Positions 1 to 10,068 of a stretch of 64,000 bases of DNA are shown piece by piece; the first letter of the stretch is position 1; each line of letters begins with the position of its first letter. The DNA comes from Enterobacter sp. R4-368 (GTDB lineage Bacteria; Pseudomonadota; Gammaproteobacteria; Enterobacterales; Enterobacteriaceae), in the NCBI RefSeq assembly GCF_000410515.1, contig NC_021500.1, positions 1,798,001 through 1,862,000 of the forward strand, given 5' to 3'. A model generated the notes under the pieces. It saw nothing but the letters and a program-made list of their open reading frames with translations, was not told where the DNA came from and did no database searches. The translations under genes were made by a program, and so were the position numbers.

Positions 1-799
1 CTAATGTTTCCTGCAACCGGCTTTGCACATTGATATTTTGCGTTTCAGAGCTGAAACCCAGGGCTTCAAGTTGCTGCATATTGGTACCGACGGTGGCGCG
101 AACCTTACCGAGGTTATCAATGTTTTTCTTAACGCTGATGTTGGTGCTGTCCAGCGTGGTTTGCAAAGCCTGGCGATCGGCATCGCTGGTAATCGGCTGC
201 TGCAGTTGCGTAATAGCCGCGTCCAGCGCTTTGAACAGATCGTCTGGCGTACCGCTCATAAAGACATCGCTGCCGGTATGCCCCACCTGCATTTCCGTGC
301 TGTCGGAAACCACCTGCGTCATCGCGGTATCACCGCCGACATAGCTACCGTCTTTCTGGAAAGGCGCGGCCCCGGTTTTGTAACCGGCGAAGATATAGCG
401 ACCGTCGCTGTTTTTGGCGTTCGCCAGATCCAGCAGGTTGTCGCGAATACCCTGCAACTCCTGCGCCAGCGCCGTGCGATCTTCGTCGGAGTACGTACCG
501 TTACCGCCGGCGACAATTTTCTGCGTCAAATTTTTAGACAGCAGATTAGAGATAGAGTCCAGCGTGCTATCTTCCTGGCCCAGTGCATCCTGCGCGTAGG
601 TGCGCGCCGTGTCGTACTGGCTCATTCTGGATAACGCGTTCTGCAGAATAACCGCCTGCGACGCGCCCGACGGATCGTCGGAAGGCTTCAGCAGCGTTTG
701 CCCGGCAGAGAGGCGCGTGGACAAATCGTTATAACCGTTCATGGCATCCGACAGGCTATCAATACGGTTTTGAAACATGTAACTGGTGCTAAGACGCAT
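1..799 (-). CDS. flgL: Flagellar hook-filament junction protein FlgL (3' end missing)
   Basis: The reading frame starts at the ATG at 797-799 (N-terminus MRLSTSYMFQNRI) and runs off the left edge without a stop, giving about 266 residues. The E. coli protein has 317, so roughly the last 50 are outside the window. FlgL (HAP3) joins the hook to the filament and is exported by the flagellar type III system. The N-terminal flagellin-like helix is recognisable, and it lies 47 bp downstream of flgK as in other enterobacteria. It is probably co-transcribed with flgK from the sigma-28-type promoter upstream of flgK. Confidence 0.95.
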   Translation of the reverse strand, partial: MRLSTSYMFQNRIDSLSDAMNGYNDLSTRLSAGQTLLKPSDDPSGASQAVILQNALSRMSQYDTARTYAQDALGQEDSTLDSISNLLSKNLTQKIVAGGNGTYSDEDRTALAQELQGIRDNLLDLANAKNSDGRYIFAGYKTGAAPFQKDGSYVGGDTAMTQVVSDSTEMQVGHTGSDVFMSGTPDDLFKALDAAITQLQQPITSDADRQALQTTLDSTNISVKKNIDNLGKVRATVGTNMQQLEALGFSSETQNINVQSRLQETL

Positions 800-846
800 C
801 GTTTATTCCTGACTTTTCATTGAGTGGCCCGGCTAACCGGGCGTAC

Positions 847-2487
847 TTAGCGAATACTTAACAACGTGTCGAACAGGGTGGTCGCCGTCTGTAAAACTTG
901 CGCGTTCGCCTGGTAATACTGAGAAAACATCTGCAAATTGACGTACTCCTCATTGATGTCGACACCGGATACCGACTGCTGCTGAAGCGCCCACTGGTCA
1001 TAAACATTCGCCGAGGTGCTCATGTCCGCTTTCAGCCCGCTGACCGAAGAACCGACTGAGCTGACAAGGCTTGCGTAAGCGCCAGACAGCGTCATGCCGT
1101 TCACCACTTTTTCATCCTTGATGCCAATCATCGCCAGCATGTTTTCGTTATCGCTCTGATCGGCCGGATCGGGAGATTTCGCCGCCGCAATCTGATCGCC
1201 ATCGGTGATCGCCACGGTGATGTTATCCGCCACGCCATCGGTCGGGTTCAGCGTAAAGCTGTCTCCCGGCTGCGGCGTACCGCCAGGGGTAATCGTGATC
1301 CCTTCAAATTCCAGTTCGCCATTGCCGCCAATGGTCGGCGTGATGGTGCGGCCGTCGGCGGTGGTGATGCTCCAGTCGGTGCTGGCTGGCCCGTTAAAGG
1401 TCAGTTCGTAGTTTTCCGATTTCACCGCAGGGATATCGGCAAAACTGACATCCAGCGAACCGGTGCCGGTGTTGTTGATATTGCCGATGGCTTGCGGCTT
1501 GCCGATGTTGAAAATATCGGCGCCCGCATTACCGTCGAGGTCGTAACCCTGGCCGTTCACTTCGTTGAACGTGTTGGCCATTTGCAGCGCCAGCTGGTTC
1601 AGCTGATCGCGCGCGGAGACCAGGTCTTCATTGCGGAATTTGAACAGCCCGCCCAGCGCACCGGTGGTTTTGCCTTCGTCGAGCGGCAGGGCGTTGCCCG
1701 AAGCATCAACGTACGCCACCACGGTTTTTGCCGGGTTGCTTTCAGACGCGCTGGCCTGCAGTTCATAGGATTTGCCGCCGCTGACCAGCGCCATGCCGTT
1801 TTGCATGGAAACACTCACCGCGCCGGTATCGGTATTTTCTGTCACCTTAATACCGAGCTTCTCGCTCAACTGACCTAATAATTGGTCACGCTGATCGAGT
1901 AAATCCGCAGGCATACCGCCGGTCTGACCGTGGATCTTTTCAATTTGCTTATTCAGCGACGCCAGCTGTTTGGTATAGGAGTTAATATCATCAACGGTCT
2001 GTTTAATTTGCGTGTTGGTGCTCTGCTCCAGACCATTTAATGTTTTGCTGCTGCTGCGATATTGGTTAGCAAGAGCATTTAATTCAGCCATAACCCCCTG
2101 GCGAGCCGCCGGGTCAACGGGATCTTTACTGACCGATTCCATGGCTTTGAATAAATTGTCCGTGGTCACGGAAATATTGTTGGTGCTATCGCCAAGCATG
2201 TTATCAATTTGGCTAACCTGCTCGTAACGGCTATTAAGGGAATAAAATTCCGTTGCCGCACCGCGCACCTGGTTGGTCATAAAACCATTATAAGCGCGCT
2301 GAACGTCGCCTACTTTTACGCCATAGCCGAAGAAACCATAATTGGTGGATTTGCCACCCGCTTCGCCCAGGACAATATTCTGGCGGCTGTATCCGGCAGT
2401 CGTCGCATTTGACAGGTTATTCCCCACCACATTCAATGCATTCTGCGCAGCGTTAAGCCCATTCTGGGCCAGGTTGATTAAATTCAT
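847..2487 (-). CDS. flgK: Flagellar hook-associated protein 1 FlgK
   Basis: This 546-residue protein is HAP1, which joins hook and filament together with FlgL. The N-terminus (MNLINLAQNGLNAAQNALNV, then NNLSNATTAGYSRQ) is the classic flagellar rod/hook domain. The C-terminus (residues ~505-546, VNLQMFSQYYQANAQVLQ) is the matching helix that pairs with it. The variable middle is rich in Gly, Asp and Thr, as expected for the surface-exposed domains. Length is close to the E. coli protein (547). It is the first gene of the flgKL unit and is preceded by its own late-class promoter. No truncation is seen. Confidence 0.97.
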   Translation of the reverse strand: MNLINLAQNGLNAAQNALNVVGNNLSNATTAGYSRQNIVLGEAGGKSTNYGFFGYGVKVGDVQRAYNGFMTNQVRGAATEFYSLNSRYEQVSQIDNMLGDSTNNISVTTDNLFKAMESVSKDPVDPAARQGVMAELNALANQYRSSSKTLNGLEQSTNTQIKQTVDDINSYTKQLASLNKQIEKIHGQTGGMPADLLDQRDQLLGQLSEKLGIKVTENTDTGAVSVSMQNGMALVSGGKSYELQASASESNPAKTVVAYVDASGNALPLDEGKTTGALGGLFKFRNEDLVSARDQLNQLALQMANTFNEVNGQGYDLDGNAGADIFNIGKPQAIGNINNTGTGSLDVSFADIPAVKSENYELTFNGPASTDWSITTADGRTITPTIGGNGELEFEGITITPGGTPQPGDSFTLNPTDGVADNITVAITDGDQIAAAKSPDPADQSDNENMLAMIGIKDEKVVNGMTLSGAYASLVSSVGSSVSGLKADMSTSANVYDQWALQQQSVSGVDINEEYVNLQMFSQYYQANAQVLQTATTLFDTLLSIR

Positions 2488-2552
2488 ATGTTATCGATCC
2501 TAACCAGAGGAGGAGGTAAGACGCCCCTGATAAAAGTAGCGCTCTCTTATAT

Positions 2553-2579
2553 TTATCGGCCTTGCAAAATTTCACTAAA
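2553..2579 (-). promoter_or_regulatory. Sigma-28 (FliA)-type promoter of flgKL
   Basis: Read on the minus strand, a perfect -10 element GCCGATAA (2553-2560) is preceded after 11 bp by TTTAGTGA (2572-2579). The consensus is TAAAGTTT-N11-GCCGATAA, so the -10 matches 8/8 and the -35 only 4/8. It lies about 65 bp upstream of the flgK start, where enterobacteria place a late flagellar promoter. Confidence 0.7.
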
Positions 2580-2588
2580 GCCTGACGG

Positions 2589-3548
2589 TTAAAATAATGA
2601 AGAAAAATCTGACGAATAAGCTTCAGCCGCCTGATTCACGTTATTCTTCACTTGCTGAATGATGCTGATCAATTTTTTCGCATAGGCGGGATCGGTTGCA
2701 TATCCGGCAGACTGCAACGCTTTTGCCGCTATTTCCGGCGATTCAGATTTCACAACATTTTTATAACGCGGGCTACGACTTATTAACGACGTATAATCTT
2801 CCAGCGCCTCGGCATAAGAGGAATAAACTTTAAATTTGTCTTTTATTTTTTGTGCGACGCCACCTTCATATTCTGTGGTGGTGATTTCCGTGGTTTCACC
2901 CTGCCAGTCCGCCGTGGCTTTCACGCCAAATAAGTTATGGCTGGGTTTACCATCGCTGGTCATAATTTCGCGTTTACCCCAACCAGATTCCAGCGCCGCC
3001 TGCGCAATAATTAATTGATGCGGAATACCGCTTAAACGCGCGACCGCCATCGCGGGCGCCATCATACGGGAAATAAAGCTGCCACCCGGAACTGCCGGTA
3101 TTTCCGCCTGCGCCGTGGCGGCTTTTTCCGCCGGCTGCTCGTCGGGCTCAACCGGCTGCAAACGCAGCGGCACGCTGATAAAGCGTGCCGGGCTGATATT
3201 AAGCGGCACTTCACGCGTCGCGGTGACATTTTCCACGGTTGAGGCGGGTTTACCGGTCAGTTGTTGCACCATCAGATCGGCAAAGCCCATTTTTCCTTTT
3301 TCGGCGATGTTCTGCGACAGCTGCTGGTCATACATCGAGGTAAACATCTCCGACTGCTGCGTATTAAACAGGCCGTCTTTGAAGGAGGCCTGGCGCATGC
3401 TCTTGAGCATCATCTGCACGAACAGCCCTTCCATCTGTTTCGCCACCGCCTTTAGCGCATCCGGAGCGTCGTTGCGGGCGGCCAGTTTCAGCTTGTCGAG
3501 GCTGTGCGCGTCAAACGCCGCCCCCTGAGTCATTGCCGGGCCGATCAT
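2589..3548 (-). CDS. flgJ: Flagellar rod-cap and peptidoglycan hydrolase FlgJ
   Basis: This protein of 319 residues has the two-domain architecture of enterobacterial FlgJ. Residues ~1-110 form the rod-cap domain (KQMEGLFVQMMLKSMR). Residues ~165-305 form a glucosaminidase-type muramidase domain containing AALESGWGKRE, in which the Glu is the expected catalytic residue. The middle linker is Pro/Glu/Ala rich. The domain cuts the murein sacculus so the rod can pass. Its ATG overlaps the flgI stop by one base (TGATG), indicating translational coupling. It is the last gene of the flgB-J operon. Confidence 0.96.
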   Translation of the reverse strand: MIGPAMTQGAAFDAHSLDKLKLAARNDAPDALKAVAKQMEGLFVQMMLKSMRQASFKDGLFNTQQSEMFTSMYDQQLSQNIAEKGKMGFADLMVQQLTGKPASTVENVTATREVPLNISPARFISVPLRLQPVEPDEQPAEKAATAQAEIPAVPGGSFISRMMAPAMAVARLSGIPHQLIIAQAALESGWGKREIMTSDGKPSHNLFGVKATADWQGETTEITTTEYEGGVAQKIKDKFKVYSSYAEALEDYTSLISRSPRYKNVVKSESPEIAAKALQSAGYATDPAYAKKLISIIQQVKNNVNQAAEAYSSDFSSLF

Positions 3549-4669
3549 CAGTTAATCTCCAGACGAGCATGCAGGCAGCCTGCGGTTTTCATCGATTGCA
3601 GGATCGCCATCAAATCATTTGGCGATGCGCCAAGGCTGTTTAACGCACGAACCACATTGTTCAAATCGGTGCTGGTGTTCACGCGTTGCAGAGAGCCGTT
3701 TTGCTCACGCACGGAAAGCTGCGTGTTCTGCGTGACCACCGTTTGCCCGCCTGCCAGCGGCGTATTCGGCTGATTCACCTGGGTGTTGTTAGCGACTTCT
3801 ACCGTCAGATCGCCCTGCGCAACCGCACAGGAATCGAGGGAAACATGGCGGTTCATCACCACCGAGCCGGTACGCGAGTTGATGATAATTCGCGCATCAC
3901 CCGCATCCACGCGCAGCGGGATATCCTGCACTGTTGCAAGGAAACGCACACGCGCGGCGCTGTCGGCAGGTGCGCGCAGGCTAATGGTGCGCGCATCTTC
4001 CGCAAACGCGGCACCCGCGAAACGGCGGTTGATGGCATCGCTCACCTGTTGCGCTACGGTGAAATCATCTTCATTAAGCTGGAGCTTGAGCGAGCCTTGT
4101 CCGGCAAAGTTCGACGGTACTTCACGTTCAACCGTTGCGCCGCCGCTAATGCGCGCGCCATTGAGCTGGTTCACCTGCACCCGGTTGCCACCGGCCTGCG
4201 CACCAGCGCCGGAAACCAACAGGTTCCCCTGCGCCAGCGCATAAATCTGGCTATCCGCGCCCTTCAGCGGGGTCATCAGCAGCGTGCCGCCGCGCAGACT
4301 TTTCGCGTTACCCATTGAGGAGACCACCACGTCAATTTGCTGGCCAGCGCGGGCAAACGGCGGCAGTTCCGCTGTCACCATTACCGCCGCGACGTTTTTG
4401 AGCTGCATATTCACGCCCGCCGGCACGGTGATACCGAGCTGCGAGAGCATATTGTTCAGGCTCTGGGTGGTGAACGGTGTCTGCATGGTCTGGTCACCCG
4501 TACCATCAAGCCCGACAACCAGGCCATAGCCCATCAGGGAGTTGCCGCGCACCCCTTGCAGGGTGGTGATATCGCGGATCCGCTCCGCGCTGGCCTGCCC
4601 GGCTACCAGCGCAGACAGACAGCACACCAGCGCCAGGCAGCGGGTTAAGAAATTCGTTTTCATCATCAA
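3548..4669 (-). CDS. flgI: Flagellar P-ring protein FlgI
   Basis: A 373-residue precursor with a Sec signal peptide (residues ~1-28, ending GQASA). The mature part carries the characteristic segments [34 protein letters not shown] and [12 protein letters not shown]. It forms the periplasmic ring around the rod in the peptidoglycan layer, assembled with help from FlgA. Three Met codons occur at the start. The ATG followed by AAA ACG AAT TTC (4663) is the likeliest translation start, and 4669 is the outermost option. It abuts flgH directly. Confidence 0.96.
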   Translation of the reverse strand: MMMKTNFLTRCLALVCCLSALVAGQASAERIRDITTLQGVRGNSLMGYGLVVGLDGTGDQTMQTPFTTQSLNNMLSQLGITVPAGVNMQLKNVAAVMVTAELPPFARAGQQIDVVVSSMGNAKSLRGGTLLMTPLKGADSQIYALAQGNLLVSGAGAQAGGNRVQVNQLNGARISGGATVEREVPSNFAGQGSLKLQLNEDDFTVAQQVSDAINRRFAGAAFAEDARTISLRAPADSAARVRFLATVQDIPLRVDAGDARIIINSRTGSVVMNRHVSLDSCAVAQGDLTVEVANNTQVNQPNTPLAGGQTVVTQNTQLSVREQNGSLQRVNTSTDLNNVVRALNSLGASPNDLMAILQSMKTAGCLHARLEIN

Positions 4670-5383
4670 TCAAAAAGGTGCAAGGTTAAGGAACATGCGC
4701 TGCAGCCAGCCCATTTGCTGCGCTTCGTTGATATAGCCATTACCGACATACTCGATGCGCGCGTCCGCCACCTGGGTGGAGATAACGGTGTTACTGGCGC
4801 TGATCGTGCGTGGGTTCACGATGCCGGAGAAGCGGATAAACTCAGTCCCCTGGTTAATCGCAATCTGTTTTTCGCCGACAACCGCCAGGTTGCCGTTTTC
4901 CAGCACCTGTTTCACCGTCACGGTGATGGTGCCGCTAAAGGTATTTTTCGCCGCCGCGCCGCCTTTCCCGGCGAAGTCATTCGTTCCACTGATCGACGCA
5001 TCGGCTTTGCCGTTGCCCACCAGACCGGCCATAAAACCGGGTACGCCGGCAACGCCGACATCGGTGGAACCGTCACGCGAGGCACTCGCCGAGGAACTTT
5101 TGCTGGCGCTGACATTTTCCTGCAGCGCAATGGTCAGCGTATCGCCGACGTTACGTGGGCGGCGGTCTTCAAACATCGGTTGATAACCATAATTCATCGC
5201 CTGCCCTGTCTGAAAAATCGAGCCATTCGCGGTAGCGGCAGCGACCGGTGCAGGCATAGCGGAGGTTTCGCCCCCCACCAACGGTTTTTGCGGGATATAG
5301 GCGCAGCCGGTAACTACGGAAATCAGCATAAAGGTCGTTGCAAAACGACAAAGCGTACGTACAGAGCAAGGGTGATTGGTCAT
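4670..5383 (-). CDS. flgH: Flagellar L-ring lipoprotein FlgH
   Basis: Starting from the ATG at 5381-5383 the product is about 237 residues and begins with a lipoprotein signal whose lipobox ends VVTGC, so it is anchored in the outer membrane. The family core is clear: [37 protein letters not shown] and [20 protein letters not shown]. It builds the bushing for the rod in the outer membrane. An upstream in-frame start at 5416 would put extra residues before the signal peptide and is less likely. The stop lies next to the flgI start. Confidence 0.95.
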   Translation of the reverse strand: MTNHPCSVRTLCRFATTFMLISVVTGCAYIPQKPLVGGETSAMPAPVAAATANGSIFQTGQAMNYGYQPMFEDRRPRNVGDTLTIALQENVSASKSSSASASRDGSTDVGVAGVPGFMAGLVGNGKADASISGTNDFAGKGGAAAKNTFSGTITVTVKQVLENGNLAVVGEKQIAINQGTEFIRFSGIVNPRTISASNTVISTQVADARIEYVGNGYINEAQQMGWLQRMFLNLAPF

Positions 5384-5432
5384 CTCATTCACTACAGGTA
5401 AAGCAGCCGCGAGCAACGCCCGCGGCCAGGGA

Positions 5433-6215
5433 TCAAAGTTGGGTCAGTCGTTGCAGCATCTGGTCGGAAGTCGACACCGCTTTACTGTTAATTTCGTAGG
5501 CGCGCTGTGTCTGGATCATGTTGACCAGCTCTTCTGCGACGTTAACGTTCGAGGTTTCGACGTAGCCCTGTTTCAGGGTTCCCGCGCCGTTTAAACCCGG
5601 CGTGGATTCATTCGGTGCGCCAGACGATTGCGTTTCGCGATACAGGTTTTCACCGATGCTTTCGAGGCCGGAATCATTGATAAACGAGCTCAGCGTCAGC
5701 TGACCCACCTGCTGCGGTGCGGTCTGCCCCGGCACGGTCACGCTGACAATACCGTCGTTACCGATGGTCAGGCTTTGCGCGTCCTGCGGGATGGTGATCG
5801 CCGGTTGCACCTGGTAACCGCTGGAGGTCACCAGTTGTCCGTTCTGGTCAAACTGGAACGAACCGTCGCGGGTGTAGGCAGTGGTGCCATCCGGCAACTG
5901 TACCTGGAAGAAACCGCTGCCCTGAATAGCGACGTCTTTGCTGTTGTTGGTCTGCGTCAGGCTGCCCTGGCTGTGAATGCGCTCGGTCGCGACCGGGCGA
6001 ACACCGGTACCCAGCTGTAAACCAGAAGGGATGGTGGTCTGCTCGGAAGACTGCGCGCCCGGCTGGCGTAAGGTCTGATAAATCAGATCTTCAAACACCG
6101 CACGCTGGCGTTTAAAGCCGTTGGTGCTGACGTTCGCCAGGTTGTTGGAAATCACATCCATATTGGTTTGCTGGGCTTCGAGGCCGGTTTTCGCAATCCA
6201 TAAAGAACGGATCAT
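5433..6215 (-). CDS. flgG: Flagellar distal rod protein FlgG
   Basis: A 260-residue protein, the same size as the E. coli FlgG. It opens [20 protein letters not shown] and continues [20 protein letters not shown], the signature of the rod/hook family. The C-terminal helix [19 protein letters not shown] is also typical. It polymerises into the distal rod that carries the hook. It is the most conserved protein in this cluster, followed after a short gap by flgH and preceded 23 bp upstream by flgF. Confidence 0.97.
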   Translation of the reverse strand: MIRSLWIAKTGLEAQQTNMDVISNNLANVSTNGFKRQRAVFEDLIYQTLRQPGAQSSEQTTIPSGLQLGTGVRPVATERIHSQGSLTQTNNSKDVAIQGSGFFQVQLPDGTTAYTRDGSFQFDQNGQLVTSSGYQVQPAITIPQDAQSLTIGNDGIVSVTVPGQTAPQQVGQLTLSSFINDSGLESIGENLYRETQSSGAPNESTPGLNGAGTLKQGYVETSNVNVAEELVNMIQTQRAYEINSKAVSTSDQMLQRLTQL

Positions 6216-6238
6216 GGTGTTTTTCTCCTTACCGGGGC

Positions 6239-6985
6239 TTAACCGGCGCTCAGTAACTGGTTAGCTTTTTGTTCGTTATCATCAACGGTGGTGATGACTT
6301 TCATGTTCATGTCAAAACCGCGCGCGGTGGCGATCATGTCCACCATCGATTTCACCGGGCTGACGTTGCTGCCTTCCAGCATGCCGGGCATCAGGCGCAG
6401 ATCGGCATCGGCGGGAAGCACCTGTGCCGCAGCCGGATCGGCGACATGAAACAGACCGTCGTCGCCATGTTTCAGCGTGTTCGGTGTGGCGTTAACCATT
6501 TTCAGGCGCGCCACCTGCGCCAGCGCTGAAGGCTCATCCCCTGCGCCCAACGCGGTGATGGTGCCGTCCGCCGCGATAGTCAGTTCCGCCTGCGGCGGTA
6601 CGGCTACCGGGCCGCCGTCACCGAGTAGCGGCATACCGCGCACCCGCAACTGGCCTTCGGCATCCACTTCGATGTTGCCATCTTTGGTGTAGCCTTCACT
6701 GCCATCGGGCAGCTGCACTGCCAGCCAGCCGTTTTGCGGCATGGCCACATCCAGGCTGCGCCCGGTGGCCTGCATCGCGCCCATGGTGTTGTCGCTAAAC
6801 GGCGTGGATTCCGCCACCATGGTGCGGGTTTCTATCGACGGCCCCTGCACAGGGATCGCGCGAAACGCCGCGATCTGCGCACGAAAACCGGTGGTAGAAG
6901 CATTCGCCAGGTTGTTAGAAGTCACCGCCTGGCGGTTAAGGGCCGCGTTCGCGGCCCCCATTGCGGTATAAATCGCGTGATCCAT
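6239..6985 (-). CDS. flgF: Flagellar proximal rod protein FlgF
   Basis: 248 residues, against 251 in E. coli. The N-terminal rod helix ([20 protein letters not shown], then [16 protein letters not shown]) and the C-terminal helix ([20 protein letters not shown]) are both present. FlgF is a proximal rod subunit lying between FlgC/FlgB and FlgG. It is part of the flgB-J operon, 12 bp after flgE. Confidence 0.95.
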   Translation of the reverse strand: MDHAIYTAMGAANAALNRQAVTSNNLANASTTGFRAQIAAFRAIPVQGPSIETRTMVAESTPFSDNTMGAMQATGRSLDVAMPQNGWLAVQLPDGSEGYTKDGNIEVDAEGQLRVRGMPLLGDGGPVAVPPQAELTIAADGTITALGAGDEPSALAQVARLKMVNATPNTLKHGDDGLFHVADPAAAQVLPADADLRLMPGMLEGSNVSPVKSMVDMIATARGFDMNMKVITTVDDNEQKANQLLSAG

Positions 6986-6997
6986 GAAGCGCTACTC

Positions 6998-8197
6998 TTA
7001 ACCCAGGTTAACCAGCGTTTGCAGAAGCTCAGACTGGGTCTTGATGGTCTGAGAGTTGGACTGGTAGTTACGCTGGTAAACAATCATGTTCACCATCTCT
7101 TTACTCAGATCCACGTTGGACGCTTCCAGCATGTTGCCGCGCAGCGAACCCAGGTTACCGGTGTCGGCAATACCAATCACCGGCTGGCCCGATTCCGGGG
7201 TTTCCGTCCAGCAGTTGTTCCCCGCCGACTGGAGGCCGCCCGGGTTGGTGAAGTTGCTCAGCACTACCTGGCCCAGCAGCTGGTTTTCACCGTTGCTGTA
7301 GGAGGCGATGATCTGGCCGTTATCACCGACGGTGTAGCCGTTCATCAGTCCCGGCGGGTAGCCGGTGGTGCTTGGGCTGTCCATGGTGTTTTCCGAGGCC
7401 TGCTGAGAAAGACCGGAAAGATCGAGGTTGAAATTCAGCGCCGCGCCGCCCTGGTAAGCGGCACCCACCACCGGCAGATTCGCCGGGTTGGTGGTGAGCT
7501 TGCCGGAGGTATCAAACGTCAGGTTGACGGAGCTGGTGGTGCCCGGCGACGTGGAGTCCACGGAGTAAGCCGTCCACTGGTTATCCGCCGTTTTCACGTA
7601 ATAGACGTTGATCGCATGCTCGTTGCCCAGGCTGTCATAAGCGTTAACCTGGGTGGAATAGCTGTAAGATTTGCCATCAGCCGGATCGAAAGGCGTTACC
7701 GTGACAACGTCGTTACCGGAATTCAGGTTACCGGAAATGGAACCTGCGTCAGAGGCACGCGCCGGCATCTGCCCGGTCGGGATCTGAATCGGTCCTACCG
7801 GTGCGCCCTGCTGGATCGCCGGCGGGGTACCCGTTGCCATATAACCGGTCAGGCGCATGCCCTGGTTATTGACGACGTAGCCATTTTCATCGCTCTGGAA
7901 CTGGCCATTACGGCTGTAAAATACACGACCCGCTTCGGTCACCATGCGAAAGAAGCCATTGCCCTGGATACCCATATCCAGCGGGCTGCTGCCTGCGCCA
8001 AGTACGCCATCGCTGAAGTTCTGGTTCACACCAGCAACCTGTACGCCCATGCCGACCTGTGAACCGGCAAACACATCGGCGAAAGCCACAGAACCTGATT
8101 TAAAACCGACCGTTTGTGAGTTGGCGATGTTGTTACCTACAACATCCAGCGCCTGTGAAGAGGCGTTTAATCCACTAAGACCTTGAGAAAAACCCAT
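6998..8197 (-). CDS. flgE: Flagellar hook protein FlgE
   Basis: The start is chosen at the ATG at 8195-8197 (MGFSQGLSGLNASSQALDVV) because it follows an AGGAA ribosome site and matches family N-termini. An upstream in-frame start exists at 8227. The protein of 399 residues has rod/hook helices at both ends (the C-terminus is QRNYQSNSQTIKTQSELLQT) and the D1/D2 hook domains between. From my recollection of the E. coli protein the ends are well conserved while the middle diverges strongly, with overall identity well below that expected for a shared primary flagellum. Confidence 0.96.
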   Translation of the reverse strand: MGFSQGLSGLNASSQALDVVGNNIANSQTVGFKSGSVAFADVFAGSQVGMGVQVAGVNQNFSDGVLGAGSSPLDMGIQGNGFFRMVTEAGRVFYSRNGQFQSDENGYVVNNQGMRLTGYMATGTPPAIQQGAPVGPIQIPTGQMPARASDAGSISGNLNSGNDVVTVTPFDPADGKSYSYSTQVNAYDSLGNEHAINVYYVKTADNQWTAYSVDSTSPGTTSSVNLTFDTSGKLTTNPANLPVVGAAYQGGAALNFNLDLSGLSQQASENTMDSPSTTGYPPGLMNGYTVGDNGQIIASYSNGENQLLGQVVLSNFTNPGGLQSAGNNCWTETPESGQPVIGIADTGNLGSLRGNMLEASNVDLSKEMVNMIVYQRNYQSNSQTIKTQSELLQTLVNLG

Positions 8198-8242
8198 GTG
8201 ATAAATTCCTGTGCGCGGGTTGCGCAAAATCCAAACTAAAAA

Positions 8243-8956
8243 TTACTCGATGAGGTAAACGTCACTCAGCGAGGCGGTACCATTAACACCCAGTTGCAGC
8301 ACCGCCCCTGAGTTGGTGAAGGAGACGCTCTGCACTTTCGCCGGTTTCAGCGCGGTAATGGTTGGCGTGCTGCCGTCGGCGTTGGTGGCCGAGAACGACA
8401 CTTTGAAGTTCGTGTCGGCCTGCAAGCGCGGATCGCTCGGCTGGAAATCGTCAAAATCATCCAGCGAGTACTGATGCACGCCCGCTTCCACATTTTTCAG
8501 CTTCGCGGTATAGGCGTTACCGGCCGGATCGGTCAGCGTGACGGTGACTTCATCCGCCGGGCTGTTCAGGGAAAGCCCGACTTTCTGGTTTCCGCCCTGC
8601 GCGGTGGAAACTGAAGGTTCGCCTTCAACCATGATGTCGCGGCCTACCCAGTCAGCGGAGTTCATCTGCTGCATACTGGCGACCAGCGTGCCCATGCTGT
8701 TCATGGTGGTGTTGAGCTGCTCGACACCCGCCGCCGTGTTGAACTGCGCCAGCTGAGCAGTCAGCTGGTTGTTGTCCATCGGGCTGGTGGGATCCTGGTT
8801 TTTCATCTGCGCAACCAGCAGCGTCATAAAGTTGTTCAGCAAGTCGTCGGCGCTGGAGCCGTTACCAACGCTGGTATTACTGGTGTTATTAGCCCCGGAC
8901 GACGAGGTGGTTTTCGTCGTCGTGGCGCTTTGGGTCATGACCGGTGAAATTGCCAT
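8243..8956 (-). CDS. flgD: Hook-cap scaffold protein FlgD
   Basis: This 237-residue protein caps the growing hook and is needed for FlgE polymerisation. The conserved N-terminal segment is visible (NFMTLLVAQMKNQDPTSPMD, then NNQLTAQLAQFNTAAGVEQL). A low-complexity Thr/Ser/Asn stretch precedes it, as usual for an export signal. The C-terminal half contains FLG-type beta domains (DPAGNAYTAKLKNVEAGVHQ). It lies 11 bp after flgC and 45 bp before flgE. Confidence 0.95.
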   Translation of the reverse strand: MAISPVMTQSATTTKTTSSSGANNTSNTSVGNGSSADDLLNNFMTLLVAQMKNQDPTSPMDNNQLTAQLAQFNTAAGVEQLNTTMNSMGTLVASMQQMNSADWVGRDIMVEGEPSVSTAQGGNQKVGLSLNSPADEVTVTLTDPAGNAYTAKLKNVEAGVHQYSLDDFDDFQPSDPRLQADTNFKVSFSATNADGSTPTITALKPAKVQSVSFTNSGAVLQLGVNGTASLSDVYLIE

Positions 8957-8966
8957 CGTTTAATCC

Positions 8967-9371
8967 TTACTGGCCCAGCGTCAGCGTTTTCAGCATCAGG
9001 TTCTTCGCCGAGTTCATCACTTCGACGTTGGCCTGGTAGCTGCGGGATGCAGAAATGGTGTTGACCATTTCACCCACCACATCGACGTTCGGCATATGCA
9101 CATAACCTTTGTCGTCCGCCAGTGGGTTTGCGGGTTCATAAACCAGTCTGTCCGGCGCAGTGGATTCCGTAACGCCGCTCACTTTCACCCCGCCAATCTC
9201 CTGACCGGCGGAGTTATCGACATTGAAAACCACCGACCGCGCGCGGTACGGTTTACCATCCGGACCGGCAATACTGTCGGCGTTCGCCATATTGCTGGCA
9301 CTGACGTTAAGTCTTTTTGATTGGGCAGCCATTGCCGAACCTGAAATATCGAAAACACTAAACAGCGACAT
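8967..9371 (-). CDS. flgC: Flagellar proximal rod protein FlgC
   Basis: 134 residues, the family length. It carries [20 protein letters not shown] at the N-terminus and the conserved [20 protein letters not shown] near the C-terminus. It polymerises with FlgB and FlgF into the proximal rod. It lies 5 bp downstream of flgB, consistent with one operon. Confidence 0.96.
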   Translation of the reverse strand: MSLFSVFDISGSAMAAQSKRLNVSASNMANADSIAGPDGKPYRARSVVFNVDNSAGQEIGGVKVSGVTESTAPDRLVYEPANPLADDKGYVHMPNVDVVGEMVNTISASRSYQANVEVMNSAKNLMLKTLTLGQ

Positions 9372-9376
9372 GAAAA

Positions 9377-9787
9377 TTATTGACCTTGGTTAAGGGCACT
9401 CGTTAAACCTTTTATTTGAGCGCCGAGAATCGTTAGACTCGTCTGATATTTGACATTGTTGTCAGCAAAATTAACGCGTTCACGATCCATATCGACAGTG
9501 TTTCCATCAGCTCTTGGCTGATCGGGAATACGATAAAGTAATTGACGATTGTCCGTTTTCGGCGCTACGCCAGGAATATGTTTCCCGGCTGTTAAACTTA
9601 GTGTTAATGGATGACGCGTTTCCTGCTGCATTGCATTTTTCAATTCTTTCGAAAAATCAATATCTCGCGCCTTGTATCCCGGCGTATCGGCATTCGCGAT
9701 ATTGGACGCTAAAATATCCTGCCGCCGTGACATCAGGCTTAACGCCTGCTGCTGGAAACGCAATTCATTATCAAGTTTATCAAACAT
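9377..9787 (-). CDS. flgB: Flagellar proximal rod protein FlgB
   Basis: A 136-residue protein with the FlgB signature: [20 protein letters not shown] followed by YKARDIDF, and a C-terminal helix ([20 protein letters not shown]). It is the first gene of the flgBCDEFGHIJ operon and the most membrane-proximal rod subunit. The operon is divergent from flgA across a 281-bp AT-rich gap that should hold the class 2 promoters. Confidence 0.96.
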   Translation of the reverse strand: MFDKLDNELRFQQQALSLMSRRQDILASNIANADTPGYKARDIDFSKELKNAMQQETRHPLTLSLTAGKHIPGVAPKTDNRQLLYRIPDQPRADGNTVDMDRERVNFADNNVKYQTSLTILGAQIKGLTSALNQGQ

Positions 9788-10068
9788 GAAATGACTCGCT
9801 TACTTCGAAATTGATTACGGGGCATAGTCTAAGAGACAACCTAATAAATCTATACCTTAAAAATCCGACAGAAGTAGACGCATTTAGCCAATTCACTTTC
9901 GCTTAATTTGCCAAAAAGAAGCTTATATTTAAAAGTTGAAATATCAATGCAGTGAAATGCTGTCAAAACTGACGGCATTTAATTGATAAGAAAATAGCCT
10001 TCCTGAATTACAATAAATAAATATTAATCCTATTGCTCTTTTATATTATAAGGCAGGTTTATCCCATT
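9788..10068. promoter_or_regulatory. Divergent flgB/flgA control region
   Basis: This gap of about 280 bp is strongly AT-rich and separates the divergent flgB and flgA operons. In enterobacteria this interval carries FlhDC-activated class 2 promoters for both directions. I cannot place an FlhDC box or -10 elements with confidence by eye, so the regulatory assignment rests on gene arrangement. Confidence 0.5.

Noticed and set aside
6734..8062. 442-codon plus-strand frame opposite flgF/flgE
   Set aside because: Shadow of conserved flagellar genes; Arg/His-rich and without motifs.
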